Assembly (NCBI RefSeq): GCF_001411495.1 | Contig: NZ_CP012982.1 | Coordinates: forward strand, 3,100,001-3,164,000 | DNA: 64,000 nucleotides | Source: Burkholderia cepacia ATCC 25416 | GTDB taxonomy: Bacteria; Pseudomonadota; Gammaproteobacteria; Burkholderiales; Burkholderiaceae | Direction: 5' to 3' | Part shown: piece by piece, positions 52,558-63,544 of the stretch | Layout: each line of letters starts with the position of its first letter | Numbering within the stretch: position 1 is the first letter of the stretch | Notes under the pieces: generated by a model | Told to the model about the DNA's origin: nothing | The model's input: only the letters and a program-made list of their open reading frames with translations | Database searches by the model: none | Translations under genes and position numbers: made by a program

Positions 52558-53274
52558 TCACCCCCGCACCGCCTTCACCACATACTGGCTCGTCGGTAGC
52601 ACATCGATCTTGTCGAAGTCGATGAAGCGCCCACAGCTGTCCATCATCTCGGCCACATTGCGCTGGAATTTTTCGTCATCGCCCACCGCATCGAAAAACG
52701 CATGCGGATCGGTCATTGCCGCGGCGGGAAAGCATTCCTCGACGATCGCGTCATAACCGGGCGCCGCATGCGTGAGCGCGCGCACGACGACGTTCTGCAC
52801 GTACAGGAAATTGTCCTGCGTATCGATCGCGACGCGCGTGTGATGCCCGTGCCACACGTCGAGCCATGCTTCGTGCGTGAGGCGCGGCGGCCGCTTCAGG
52901 AACGCGAGCTGCGAGAAGCCCGTGGTGCGCTCGCCCGGCCGTGCCGGAAAGCGCGTATTCGGAATCGGTTGCGACTCGGTGACGAGATACGCAGCCATGT
53001 GCGGGACGATTGCACGCACCGCGTCGTCGAACGGCTGGCGGAACATCGCGTTTGCGCTATCGACCCACACCGCGACGATCCCGTCGATGCCCGGGTGCGT
53101 GTTGGTCTGCTTCAGGCCGGCGGCCGGCGCGACGTCCGCATCCGCGACGTTCACCTGCACGCCGTGCGCACCGAGGGACAGCAGCTTGTCGGCGAGTTGC
53201 GCGCGCACCGTGCGGCTCCACTGATCGGGCGCAGCCTGCGCGTCGCGCCACAACACGTAAATGACTTTCTCCAT
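52558..53274 (-). CDS. EthD domain protein
   Basis: The 238-residue product has two EthD-like halves: residues ~1-90 starting MEKVIYVLWRDAQAAPDQW, and from ~115 (FSQLAFLKRPPRLTHEAWLD, WHGHHTRVA). The ferredoxin-like fold often assists ring oxidation or isomerisation in catabolic operons. It is 51 bases downstream of an NTF2-fold gene on the same strand. No catalytic residues can be assigned. Confidence 0.85.
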   Translation of the reverse strand: MEKVIYVLWRDAQAAPDQWSRTVRAQLADKLLSLGAHGVQVNVADADVAPAAGLKQTNTHPGIDGIVAVWVDSANAMFRQPFDDAVRAIVPHMAAYLVTESQPIPNTRFPARPGERTTGFSQLAFLKRPPRLTHEAWLDVWHGHHTRVAIDTQDNFLYVQNVVVRALTHAAPGYDAIVEECFPAAAMTDPHAFFDAVGDDEKFQRNVAEMMDSCGRFIDFDKIDVLPTSQYVVKAVRG

Positions 53275-53325
53275 TGCTCCGGCTCCAGAGGGGAATGACG
53301 GGATCGGCGGCGTTGCCGCCGGGGT

Positions 53326-53838
53326 TCAGGAAGCGGTTTCGGGCGATCCGGCCGACGGGTATGCGTCCGGCGCGAACCGGTTCGCGGTCAGCGTGAGCGA
53401 CGGCGGAATCGGCGACGTGACGGTTTCGAACAGGCGCTCGTGGCGCGTCGCGTGAATGCGCCACGCGCCGTTGCGTTTCACGTACTGGTCGTCGTAGAAC
53501 GCAGTGCCGTGCAGCAGGTAGTTGTCCTCGAGATTGATCGCGTGGTCCTCGAGAAACCACACGCCGCACGCATGATCGGCCGAGACCAGCGTGAGCTCGG
53601 GGTGATGGCCGTGATGCATCGTCAGGAAGGTCGGCTTGCCGATGAGCTCGCGCAGGCTCGACACGAACGCGTCGCGGCCGTCGTACACGTAGCGGCCGCC
53701 ATACAGACGGGCCTCGCAGTCTTCGGTCAGGCAATCCGCGAGCAGCGCCCAGTCGTGCGTGTCGACCGCGCGGAAATACCGGTACTTCAACTGTCGGATC
53801 TGCTCGTACTCGTGGAGCGTGCGGGTCGTGTCGTCCAT
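53326..53838 (-). CDS. NTF2/SnoaL-like protein
   Basis: The 170-residue product has the NTF2 fold pattern: IRQLKYRYFRAVDTHDWALL, TEDCEARLYGGRYVYDGRD, MHHGHHPELTLVSADHACG, and HGTAFYDDQYVKRNGAWRI. The DxHxx-type His/Asp residues could serve dehydration or isomerisation (bile acid dehydratase or ketosteroid isomerase style). It is divergent from a second NTF2-like gene at 54051, with a 212-bp gap. Confidence 0.85.
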   Translation of the reverse strand: MDDTTRTLHEYEQIRQLKYRYFRAVDTHDWALLADCLTEDCEARLYGGRYVYDGRDAFVSSLRELIGKPTFLTMHHGHHPELTLVSADHACGVWFLEDHAINLEDNYLLHGTAFYDDQYVKRNGAWRIHATRHERLFETVTSPIPPSLTLTANRFAPDAYPSAGSPETAS

Positions 53839-54050
53839 CGCCGGGTCTCGTGGTGGTGTCGTTCGATGGTAGGAACGAAGCCGCCTGCATCACATCGTCT
53901 GTTCGGACGAACGCGCCGTACGCATGCGCCCGGCGCTGCAAGGACGAATCGCCGGTTTCATCCGAACGGGTGATGGCCGACGCATCGCGCGGCGGTTACG
54001 TGGCATCGACGCGGCCATCGAACCGCGCCGGCACCGAACAAGGAGACAGG

Positions 54051-54551
54051 ATGACCCTCATCGAATCGCTGGAAGCACGTGTGCGCCGGCTCGAGGATGC
54101 CGACGCGATCCGCCGGCTGAAGGCGCGCTACTTCACGTGCTGCGACCGCAAGGATCCGCAAGGGATGCGCGACTGCTTCGCGCCCGGCCACGTGCACATC
54201 GACTACGGCCGCATCGGCACGTTCGACACGCGCGACGCGCTCGTCGACGTATTCGTGCAACTCGGCTGCCATCCGCACATCGTCGAGATGCATCACGGCG
54301 TGAATCCCGAGATCGACGTGCTCGACGACGTGCATGCGCGCGGCACGTGGGGCCTGCACTACCAGATGATCGACACGAACGCGCGAACGCTCACGCAGCT
54401 CGGCGCGTACTACGACGACGAATACCGGAAGGTCGACGGCGAATGGAAGATCGCGGGCACGCGCTGCGTCGTCACGTCGACGCTGTCGGCCCGTTACGAA
54501 GGCGATGCGCCGGGCGTGCTGTTCGCCGGTGCGCAGCCGCCGGCCGCCTGA
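54051..54551 (+). CDS. NTF2/SnoaL-like protein
   Basis: The 166-residue product is a paralogue of the protein encoded at 53326: AIRRLKARYFTCCDRKDPQG, HVHIDYGRIGTFDTRD, MHHGVNPEIDVLDDVHARG and YYDDEYRKVDGEWKI. An AAGGAG site precedes the ATG at 54051. It starts a + strand operon with three SDR genes. A dehydratase or isomerase role is inferred from fold and neighbours. Confidence 0.85.
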   Translation: MTLIESLEARVRRLEDADAIRRLKARYFTCCDRKDPQGMRDCFAPGHVHIDYGRIGTFDTRDALVDVFVQLGCHPHIVEMHHGVNPEIDVLDDVHARGTWGLHYQMIDTNARTLTQLGAYYDDEYRKVDGEWKIAGTRCVVTSTLSARYEGDAPGVLFAGAQPPAA

Positions 54552-54601
54552 CGCACGCCAGCGCCTTGCACATGACGCACATTCCACAGGAGACATCGAA
54601 C

Positions 54602-55468
54602 ATGACACAGAACCACGATGCGCCGGTCGCCGTCGTGACGGGCGCATCGCGCGGCGCGGGCAAGGGCATCGCGCGCGCGCTCGGTGCGGCCGGCATGACC
54701 GTCTACGTCACGGGCCGCTCGCAGAACGAAGGCGATGCGCCGCTGCCCGGCACGATCCACGAGACCGCGCGCGAGATCGATGCGCTCGGCGGGCGCGGGA
54801 TCGCGGTGGCGTGCGACCACGCGGACGACGCGCAGGTGAAGGCGCTGTTCGAGCGTGTCGAACGTGAAAGCGGGCGGCTCGACATTCTCGTCAACAACGC
54901 GACCTACCTGCACGATCAACTGATCCTGCCGGGCCCGTTCTGGGAGAAGTCGCTCGACCTCGTCAACATCCTCGATGTCGGGCTGCGCTCCGCCTATGTC
55001 GCGAGCTGGCACGCGGCGGCGCTGATGGTGAAGCGTCGCAGCGGGCTGATCGCGTTCACGTCGTCGTTCGGCGCGAGCTGTTACATGCACGGGGCGGCCT
55101 ACGGCGCGCAGAAATCCGGTGTCGACAAGTTCGCGAAGGACATGGCCGTCGACCTGAAGCCGTTCGACGTCGCGGCCGTGTCGATCTGGATGGGCCCGCT
55201 GCGCACCGAGCGCACGACGCGCGTGTGGGAAGAACACCCGGATCTGTACAAGGAATTCTCGCTCGCCGCGGAAAGCCCGGAATTCACGGGCCGCGTGATT
55301 CACGCGATCCACGGCGATCCGCAGCGCATGGCGTGGTCGGGGCAGGTGCTCGTCGGCGCGGAAACCGCGTTGCGGTACGGCATCGCCGATATCGACGGCA
55401 AGCAGCCGCCGTCGTATCGCGAACTGCTCGGCGGGCCCGTGCAGGCCCATCCGGCGATCGTCGCCTGA
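54602..55468 (+). CDS. SDR-family oxidoreductase
   Basis: The 288-residue product has TGASRGAGKGIA, NNATYLHD (in place of NNAG), SSFGASCYMHGAAYG then AQKSG, and an extended C-terminus with WSGQVLVGAETALRYG. The unusual YGAQK active site still gives Tyr and Lys. Similar SDRs resemble the mammalian DHRS1 group. It lies 50 bases downstream of the NTF2-like gene. The ATG at 54602 follows GGAGACATCG. Confidence 0.88.
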   Translation: MTQNHDAPVAVVTGASRGAGKGIARALGAAGMTVYVTGRSQNEGDAPLPGTIHETAREIDALGGRGIAVACDHADDAQVKALFERVERESGRLDILVNNATYLHDQLILPGPFWEKSLDLVNILDVGLRSAYVASWHAAALMVKRRSGLIAFTSSFGASCYMHGAAYGAQKSGVDKFAKDMAVDLKPFDVAAVSIWMGPLRTERTTRVWEEHPDLYKEFSLAAESPEFTGRVIHAIHGDPQRMAWSGQVLVGAETALRYGIADIDGKQPPSYRELLGGPVQAHPAIVA

Positions 55469-55477
55469 GGAGCGCAC

Positions 55478-56233
55478 ATGGGCATCCTGAAAGGCAAGGT
55501 CGCGCTCGTGACGGGCGCGGGGCAGGGCGTCGGCCTGGGCGTTGCGCAGGCGCTCGCGGCGGAAGGCGCGCACGTCGCGGTGGTCGGTCGTACCCGCGAC
55601 AAGCTGCTCACGACCTGCGAGGCGATTCGCGTGCGTGGCGGCGTGGCCGAGCCGTTCGTGTGCGACGTGATGGACGCCGCGCAGATCGTGGCGTGCGTCG
55701 ACAGCGTCGTTGCGCGCTTCGGCGGCGTGCAGATCCTGATCAACAACGCGCAGGTCGTGCCGCTCGGCCGCCTGCTTGACGTAACCGATGCGGATTTCCT
55801 TGCGGGGCTCGAGTCGGGGCCGATCGCGACGCTGCGCATGATGCGCGCGTGCCATCCGCATCTGAAGGGCGACGGCGTGATCGTCAATTTCGCTTCGTCA
55901 GCCGCGGTGCGCTGGGATGCGTCCGGCTACGGCGCGTACGCGGCGACCAAGGAGGCGATTCGTGCGCTGACGCGCGCGGCTGCCTGCGAGTGGGGCGTGG
56001 ACGGGATCCGCGTGAACGCGGTCGCGCCGCACGCGTTGTCGCCGGGCCTGAAAGGCTGGGTCGACGCGAACCCGCAGGAAGCCGCCGCGTTTTTCCGCAC
56101 GATTCCGCTCGGCCGCGTAGGCGACTGCGAGCAGGACATCGGCCGCGCGATCGTGTTTCTGGCGAGCCGCGACGCGGCGTACCTGACGGGCGCGACGCTG
56201 CCGCTCGACGGCGGGCAGGCGTACTGGGGCTGA
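55478..56233 (+). CDS. SDR-family oxidoreductase
   Basis: The 251-residue product is a classical SDR: TGAGQGVG, NNAQVVPL, FASSAAVRWDASGYG and YAATKEAIRAL. It begins 9 bases after the preceding SDR and is clearly in the same operon. The start is supported by GAGGAG just before the ATG. Substrate unknown. Confidence 0.9.
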   Translation: MGILKGKVALVTGAGQGVGLGVAQALAAEGAHVAVVGRTRDKLLTTCEAIRVRGGVAEPFVCDVMDAAQIVACVDSVVARFGGVQILINNAQVVPLGRLLDVTDADFLAGLESGPIATLRMMRACHPHLKGDGVIVNFASSAAVRWDASGYGAYAATKEAIRALTRAAACEWGVDGIRVNAVAPHALSPGLKGWVDANPQEAAAFFRTIPLGRVGDCEQDIGRAIVFLASRDAAYLTGATLPLDGGQAYWG

Positions 56234-56361
56234 CGGCGGCGGCTAACGACGGCGGCTGACGGCGGAGGCGCGCGGCACCGGCCGCGTGCCGATCATGATC
56301 CGGCAAGTGCGTGCCCGCCTGCGCGCGGCGGCCGGCAAACCGAAATCGAAGAGAGGACGAC

Positions 56362-57138
56362 ATGGGTCGACTGGAAGGAAAGGTAGCGATCGTCACGGGC
56401 GGTGCGCGTGGCATGGGCGCGGCGACGTGCCGGCTGTTCGTCGCGGAGGGCGCGCGCGTCGTGATCGGCGACGTGCTCGATGCGGAAGGCGAAGCGCTCG
56501 CGCGCGAGCTCGGCGACGCGGCGCGCTTCATGCGGCTCGACGTCGCCGACGAAGCGAACTGGGTGCGCGTGACCGACGCGACGGTCGAGCAGTTCGGCCG
56601 TATCGACGTGCTGGTCAACAATGCGGCCGTGCTGACGTTCGGCGGCATCACCGAGCTGTCGAAACGCGATTTCGAGCGTGCGGTGTCGATCAACCTCGTC
56701 GGCACGTTCGTCGGGATCCGGACGATCGCGCCGCGCATGATCGCGCAGAAGCGCGGGTCGATCGTCAACATCTCGTCGGTGGACGGGCTGCGCGGCGTGA
56801 ACGCACTGGCCGCGTACGTGTCGAGCAAGTGGGGCGTACGCGGGCTGACGAAGGTCGCGGCGCTCGAACTCGGCCATCAGGGCGTGCGCGTGAATTCGAT
56901 TCATCCGGGCGGCGTGAACACCGCGATGTCGAACCCGACCGGCGCGCCGCTCGAGGAAATCAACAAGCACTATGCGAACGTGCCGCTGCAACGCGTCGGC
57001 CTGCCCGACGAAATCGCGCGCGCGACGCTGTTCCTCGCGAGCGACGAAGCGTCGTACTGCAACGGCGCCGAACTGGCCGTCGACGGCGGGATGGCGGCAG
57101 GCGCGTATTACCCCGGATTGCCGGGCGCGCCGTTTTGA
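56362..57138 (+). CDS. SDR resembling 3-alpha/20-beta-hydroxysteroid dehydrogenase
   Basis: The 258-residue product has MGRLEGKVAIVTGGARGMG, NNAAVLTFGG, NISSVDGLRGVNAL, YVSSKWGVRGLTK and a C-terminus with ELAVDGGMAAGAYYP. The N-terminus and the GGARGMGA motif resemble 3-alpha,20-beta-hydroxysteroid dehydrogenase/FabG3-type SDRs. It follows the previous SDR by 128 bases, with GAGAGGACG before the ATG at 56362. Activity on a hydroxylated polycyclic compound is plausible, not proven. Confidence 0.87.
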   Translation: MGRLEGKVAIVTGGARGMGAATCRLFVAEGARVVIGDVLDAEGEALARELGDAARFMRLDVADEANWVRVTDATVEQFGRIDVLVNNAAVLTFGGITELSKRDFERAVSINLVGTFVGIRTIAPRMIAQKRGSIVNISSVDGLRGVNALAAYVSSKWGVRGLTKVAALELGHQGVRVNSIHPGGVNTAMSNPTGAPLEEINKHYANVPLQRVGLPDEIARATLFLASDEASYCNGAELAVDGGMAAGAYYPGLPGAPF

Positions 57139-57663
57139 GCGGGTGGGCCTGCCGCACGTTCTCGTCGGATGTTTGTGTACGCAACCTAATTCAGGGTTTG
57201 CCTGACTAGCGAAAACGTGAATTCGCACGGCCCGCGCGCTCGCTGGCTAAACGCGGGCGCGGCGGGCCGGATTTGCCGCTTCCGCGAAACCCTTGTTGGA
57301 CGGCCGTCCTGGCCGTTTCGCCCCCGAAACGCGCGCAATGGCGTTGTAAAAATAATTCACAGGCAACTGGCGTGCCGGATCGCCGACATGATTGTTTCTT
57401 GTTGCAACGCAACGTTTGCCAAATAACGGCGATGGTATGCTGGTCGCCATGGAGTTGTACGGCAGGTTGCTTGCATGGCGAAACTCGCGTTCGCACCTTC
57501 TAACGAGACGTCACCTTCTCTCGCACGCATCGCGGCATCGACACGCGCTCCGCTCGCGTGTCCCGTCCTGCGCGCCGCCGCACTCTGCGCTCCAATCGCA
57601 TCCCCCATCTCGCGGGCTCGCCCCGCATCCCCCATCCTCGCCCAATAATCTGGAGACACCCTC
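57139..57663 (+). promoter_or_regulatory. 525-bp upstream region of pckG
   Basis: No convincing coding region is present. The last ~300 bases are less GC-rich. Features include a dyad GTTGC-AAC-GCAAC at 57401-57413 and a possible -10 TATGCT at 57436-57441 without a well-placed -35. The interval likely carries the pckG promoter and regulator sites. Confidence 0.45.
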
Positions 57664-59529
<1,866 letters not shown>

Positions 59530-59555
59530 CGGCCCGCATCGACGTTGTCGTTCCG

Positions 59556-59598
59556 ACGTCCCGCCGCCGGCATTCGTTGCCGGCGGCGGGACGTTTTT
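59556..59598 (+). terminator. intrinsic terminator of pckG
   Basis: A perfect 16-bp stem (59556-59571 and 59579-59594) with a 7-nt loop leads into five T residues (59594-59598). It follows the pckG stop by 26 bases and also faces the convergent epimerase gene. Confidence 0.93.
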
Positions 59599-59626
59599 GC
59601 ATCCACGCCACACACGTGCCGTTTGC

Positions 59627-60535
59627 CTACCGCGCACGGCAATGCGCAACGACTTCATCGACCGCACGCTGCACATCGCCTCGCCGGTAGCGCAGCAGCG
59701 CGCTGTCGGCGGGATCGGGTTCGTACGACACGACGTTGCCGCGCCCCGTGTAGATCGCGATGTCGGGCAACAGCGGATGCTCCTGGTCGAGCGACGGGAC
59801 GTCCCGCGGATTGCCCGCCGCGCGGAAGAAGGCCGCGAAGTAATCGGCGAAGCTGAGGTTCTCGTCGCCGACGAGGTAGGCCTTGCCTGCTTCGCCGCGC
59901 TGCAGCGCGCCCCAGATCGCTTCCGACAGCGATTGCGTCGAGATGAAGTTGCTGCCGCCGGCCGGCCCGAACACGGGCAGCCCCGCGAACCGGCCTTGCG
60001 CATAGCCCGTGTAGGCAGCGAACATCTCGTTGCGCAGCCCCGGCACCGACCCGACGACGAACGGCGCGTTGACGCTGCAGACGGCGAACGACTGCGTCGC
60101 GAGCGCGCGCACACGTTCGTCGGCGAGATGGCGCGAGCGCACGTACGGCACCGTGTCGACGAGCGTCGGCGCGACCTGCGGATAGAAGCTGCCGACCAGC
60201 ACCGCGCGCTTCACGCCCGCGTCGCGCGCGAGCGCGAAGAAGCGCGGCACCGCATCGACGTTCGCGCGCTCCCAGTGCGCGGCTTCGTCGGTGCCGGGCG
60301 GCAGGTGGCGAATGTCGTTGCCGGCCGCGAACACCACCGCGTCGAACGGCGCGAGATCGTCGCGCGTGAAGTTGCCGGCCACGTAGTCGCGCAGCAATAC
60401 GTCGAACTGCGCGAGTGCGCTGCCGGCGGCGGGTGGCTTGCGTGCGGCGAGCGTGACGGGGTTGCCGTGCGCGTGCAGGTGCAGCGCGGCATGGCCGCCG
60501 ATGAGGCCGGTGCCGCCGACGATCAGGATCTTCAT
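59627..60535 (-). CDS. NAD(P)-dependent epimerase/dehydratase-family protein
   Basis: The 302-residue product is an extended SDR/atypical SDR with MKILIVGGTGLIGGHAALHL at the start and no full YxxxK site visible at the classical place. Segments AVVFAAGNDIRHL, VGSFYPQVAP and GPAGGSNFISTQSLSEAIWG fit a NAD-dependent epimerase/reductase. The ATG at 60535 is chosen for the Rossmann motif. It is the last gene of the leftward cluster. Substrate unknown. Confidence 0.87.
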   Translation of the reverse strand: MKILIVGGTGLIGGHAALHLHAHGNPVTLAARKPPAAGSALAQFDVLLRDYVAGNFTRDDLAPFDAVVFAAGNDIRHLPPGTDEAAHWERANVDAVPRFFALARDAGVKRAVLVGSFYPQVAPTLVDTVPYVRSRHLADERVRALATQSFAVCSVNAPFVVGSVPGLRNEMFAAYTGYAQGRFAGLPVFGPAGGSNFISTQSLSEAIWGALQRGEAGKAYLVGDENLSFADYFAAFFRAAGNPRDVPSLDQEHPLLPDIAIYTGRGNVVSYEPDPADSALLRYRRGDVQRAVDEVVAHCRAR

Positions 60536-60593
60536 GGTGTCTCCGGTAGCGGCGCATCCGCGCCGCGTGAAATGAACAGGCGGGCGGTGCCGC

Positions 60594-61430
60594 TCAGAAA
60601 TTGAAGCCGTTGCCCGTGACGACGGGCATGTTGGTCCAGAAGCCGTTCGGGTCGCGATACCAGCCGGCCGCCGCGAGCGCGCCGCCGTCGACATGCAGCG
60701 TCGTGCCGGTGACCCACGCGGCGAGCGGGCTCGCGAGGAACAGCGCGGCCCCCGCGATATCGCCGGCCGCGCCGAAGCGCCCGAGCGGGATCCAGCGCGG
60801 GATGTGCTCGCGATGCTCGGCCGCGACCATCGCGCTGACGGGCACCTGCGGCGTCTCGGTGGTTTCGGGGGCGATCTGGTTCACGCGAATGCCGGCCGGC
60901 CCGAGTTCGAGCGCGAGGCTTTTCGTGAAGCCGGTCAGCGCGGCCTTGAACGACGCGTACACGGTGCAGTTCGGAATGGCGCGAAAGCCTTCGATTGACG
61001 ACACGCCGACGATGCTGCCGCCTGCGCCGCGCTTGCGCAGCAACGGCAGCATCGCGCGCGTGACGACGAACACCTGGCGCAGGTTCGCGTCGAACAGCCG
61101 CGCGATGTCGTCGTCGGTGCAGTCGTCGAACGGTTTCGCGATCTGCAGGAAGTCGCCCACATTGTTGACGAGCACGTCGAGGCCGCCGAAGCGCGCGTCG
61201 ACGGTTCGTGCGAATGCATCGACCTGGTCGCGACGCGTGACGTCCACGGTGCCGACGAGCGCGTCGACGCCCGCCGCTTCGAGCGCCTGGCGCACGTCCT
61301 GCGCGCGGGCCGGGTCGATCTCGGCGACCGCGACGCGCGCGCCGGCCGCGCCGAACGCTTCCGCACACGCACGGCCGATGCCCGCACCGCCGCCGGTGAC
61401 CAGCACGGTCTTGCCGTTGAATGAAATCAT
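60594..61430 (-). CDS. SDR-family oxidoreductase
   Basis: The 278-residue product is a classical SDR: MISFNGKTVLVTGGGAGIG, NNVGDFLQ, GVSSIEGFRAI and YASFKAALTGFTK. The long C-terminal tail (WYRDPNGFWTNMPVVTGNGF) is distinctive. A GGAG-type site (GGAGTTCATCG) precedes the ATG at 61430. It belongs to the - strand block of three SDRs, an NTF2-fold protein and an epimerase. Confidence 0.92.
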   Translation of the reverse strand: MISFNGKTVLVTGGGAGIGRACAEAFGAAGARVAVAEIDPARAQDVRQALEAAGVDALVGTVDVTRRDQVDAFARTVDARFGGLDVLVNNVGDFLQIAKPFDDCTDDDIARLFDANLRQVFVVTRAMLPLLRKRGAGGSIVGVSSIEGFRAIPNCTVYASFKAALTGFTKSLALELGPAGIRVNQIAPETTETPQVPVSAMVAAEHREHIPRWIPLGRFGAAGDIAGAALFLASPLAAWVTGTTLHVDGGALAAAGWYRDPNGFWTNMPVVTGNGFNF

Positions 61431-61467
61431 CGATGAACTCCTTTGAACGGGAGGGCAGTGCGTCGCG

Positions 61468-62226
61468 TCACAGCGACGACACCAGTTGCGCGTTGTCGAT
61501 CCGCAGCTCCGCACCGTTCACGAAACGCGATTCGTCGGACGCGAGGAACAGCACGAGATTCGCGACGTCCCGCGGGTCGCACATGCGTGCCATCGGATCG
61601 CTGCCGATGCCGAGCGCGGCCGGGTCGAGATCGGGCATCAGCGCCTGCGTCATCGGCGTCCAGATCCCGTCCGGATGGATCGAGTTGCAGCGGATGCGGT
61701 AACCGCTGCGCTTGCAATGCACGGCGACGCTGCGCGCGAGCGCCGTCACCGCGCCTTTCGACCCGGTGTATGCGCACATCATCGGCAGCCCGCCGAGCGC
61801 GGCGACCGACGACATCATCACGATCGAGCCCGGCGTGTCGTTGCCCTTCATCGCGCCGATCGCATATTTGCAGCCGAGGAAATAGCCGTCGGCGTTGGTG
61901 CGCATCACGCGGCGCCACGTGTCGAGGCTCGTGTCCTCGATCGAGCCGACCGGACAGATCGCCGCGTTGTTGACGAGCACGTCGAGGCGGCCGAAGCGGT
62001 CGAGCGTCGATGCGATCGCCTGTCGCCAGCCGTCCTCGTCGGCGATGTCGTGGCGGACGAACAGTGCGGCGTCGCCGATCTCGCGTGCGAGCGCGCGGCC
62101 TGCGTCCTCGTCGATGTCGGTCAGCACGACACGCGCGCCTTCGGCGGCGAGCAGCAGCGCATCCGCGCGGCCGACGCCGCTTGCCGCACCGGTGACCAGC
62201 GCGACCTTGTTTGCGACTCGATTCAT
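61468..62226 (-). CDS. SDR-family oxidoreductase
   Basis: The 252-residue product is a classical SDR: TGAASGVGRAD, NNAAICPVGS, SSVAALGGLPM and YTGSKGAVTALARS. It resembles the 3-beta/17-beta-hydroxysteroid dehydrogenase type of SDR. It lies 37 bases upstream of the preceding SDR gene in the same direction. Confidence 0.92.
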   Translation of the reverse strand: MNRVANKVALVTGAASGVGRADALLLAAEGARVVLTDIDEDAGRALAREIGDAALFVRHDIADEDGWRQAIASTLDRFGRLDVLVNNAAICPVGSIEDTSLDTWRRVMRTNADGYFLGCKYAIGAMKGNDTPGSIVMMSSVAALGGLPMMCAYTGSKGAVTALARSVAVHCKRSGYRIRCNSIHPDGIWTPMTQALMPDLDPAALGIGSDPMARMCDPRDVANLVLFLASDESRFVNGAELRIDNAQLVSSL

Positions 62227-62266
62227 GGTCGGTCGTATTCCCTTGACGTTGAAAGAAGGCGGGCGC

Positions 62267-63124
62267 TCATGCGGCGCCCGGTGCGCGGCCGGCCCTGATC
62301 GCGTCGAGCGCGGCCGTGCCGTAGATCTGCGCGATCGTGTCGTCGACGCGCGGGTTGGTGCGCAGTTCGTGGCCGCCGTCGACCGCGAAACTCTGGCCGG
62401 TCACCCAGCCCGACTCGGGGCCCGCGAGATAGCGCACCGCATGCGCGATCGCTTCCGGTTCGCCGAGCGTGCCGAGCGGGATCTGCTCGAGAAAGCTATC
62501 GACGAGCGCGCGGTTGTCGAACATCGGCGCCGTTGCTTCGGAGCGCGTGAGGCCCGGGCGCACCGCGTTCACGCGGATCTTCGCGCCGGCCAGTTCCTCG
62601 GCCGCGCCGCGCACGAGTGCTTCGAGCGCAGCCTTCGCGGTGCAGTACGCGGACAGCCAGCGGAAATTGATCCGCGCGGCCGTCGACGAGATGCAGACGA
62701 TCGCGCCGCCGCCGCTGTCGGAGAGCCGCGGCGCGGCGTGACGGATCGCGGCGAATGCGCTGTGCAGGTTCAGGTCGATTTCGGCGCGGAAGGTGTCGGC
62801 GTCGTGCAGCAGCAGCGGCCGGAAACCCGCACCGCCAACCGTCGGCACGACGATGTCGAGGCGACGGTCGAGCGCCCACGCGCAGTCGAGCGCGGCCTGC
62901 AGGTCGCCTTCGTCGCAGGCGTCGCCCGCATGGATCGCGACGCGGCTGCCGGGCACCGCGTCGGTCAGTTGCCGTTGCGTGCGTTCGAGCGCGTCGCGGC
63001 GGCGGCCCATCAGCACGACGGCCGCGCCGTCGGCGACGAGCGCGTGCGCGCAGGCCGCGCCGATGCCGCCGGCGCCGCCCGTGACGAGTGCGGTGCGGCC
63101 GTCGAGGGGAGCAGCGGTGCGCAT
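62267..63124 (-). CDS. SDR-family oxidoreductase
   Basis: The 285-residue product is a classical SDR with TGGAGGIGAAC, the PTVGGAG substitution for NNAG, ISSTAARINFRWLSAY and YCTAKAALEALVRG. The C-terminal tail (ELRTNPRVDDTIAQIYG) extends the fold. It lies 40 bases upstream of the next SDR and 3 bases downstream of an NTF2-like gene. Confidence 0.9.
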   Translation of the reverse strand: MRTAAPLDGRTALVTGGAGGIGAACAHALVADGAAVVLMGRRRDALERTQRQLTDAVPGSRVAIHAGDACDEGDLQAALDCAWALDRRLDIVVPTVGGAGFRPLLLHDADTFRAEIDLNLHSAFAAIRHAAPRLSDSGGGAIVCISSTAARINFRWLSAYCTAKAALEALVRGAAEELAGAKIRVNAVRPGLTRSEATAPMFDNRALVDSFLEQIPLGTLGEPEAIAHAVRYLAGPESGWVTGQSFAVDGGHELRTNPRVDDTIAQIYGTAALDAIRAGRAPGAA

Positions 63125-63127
63125 CGT

Positions 63128-63544
63128 TCAGCCCTCCAGCGGCAGGTCTTGCGACCAGTCGACGTGCAGCGTGCGCGCGGCGAAACGCCACGTGCCGCCG
63201 TCGAACACGCAGCGGTCGCGATAGCGCAGCCCCCAGTCGAGCTTGCGCTTCACGCCGTCGCGCACGTAGACGTGGCAGGCGACGCCATAGGTCTCGACGT
63301 CGGCCTCGCCGCCGTCGAGCGTCACGAGCTGGTTGTGCACGTGATGCTGGGTCGCTTCGTAGCGCTCGATCACGCGCATGCCCGTCACGATCGCGTCGCG
63401 GTCGTCGAAGCGGAAGCCGGGGCCGGCGAGCTGCGCATCGGGCGTGAAGAGGGCGGTGAGTCGCGGCCAGTCGCGCCGGTCGACGGCTTGCGCATAGCGG
63501 CACGCCAGTTCGTACAGCGCGTGGCGGGGATTCGAATCGGTCAT
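63128..63544 (-). CDS. NTF2/SnoaL-like protein
   Basis: The 138-residue product has the NTF2 pattern: LACRYAQAVDRRDWPRL, FTPDAQLAGPGFRFDDRDAI, HHVHNQLVTLDGGEADV and WRFAARTLHVDW. It heads the - strand cluster and ends 3 bases before an SDR gene, so translational coupling is likely. A dehydratase or isomerase role with the SDRs is inferred. The ATG at 63544 is chosen for homology. Confidence 0.88.
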   Translation of the reverse strand: MTDSNPRHALYELACRYAQAVDRRDWPRLTALFTPDAQLAGPGFRFDDRDAIVTGMRVIERYEATQHHVHNQLVTLDGGEADVETYGVACHVYVRDGVKRKLDWGLRYRDRCVFDGGTWRFAARTLHVDWSQDLPLEG

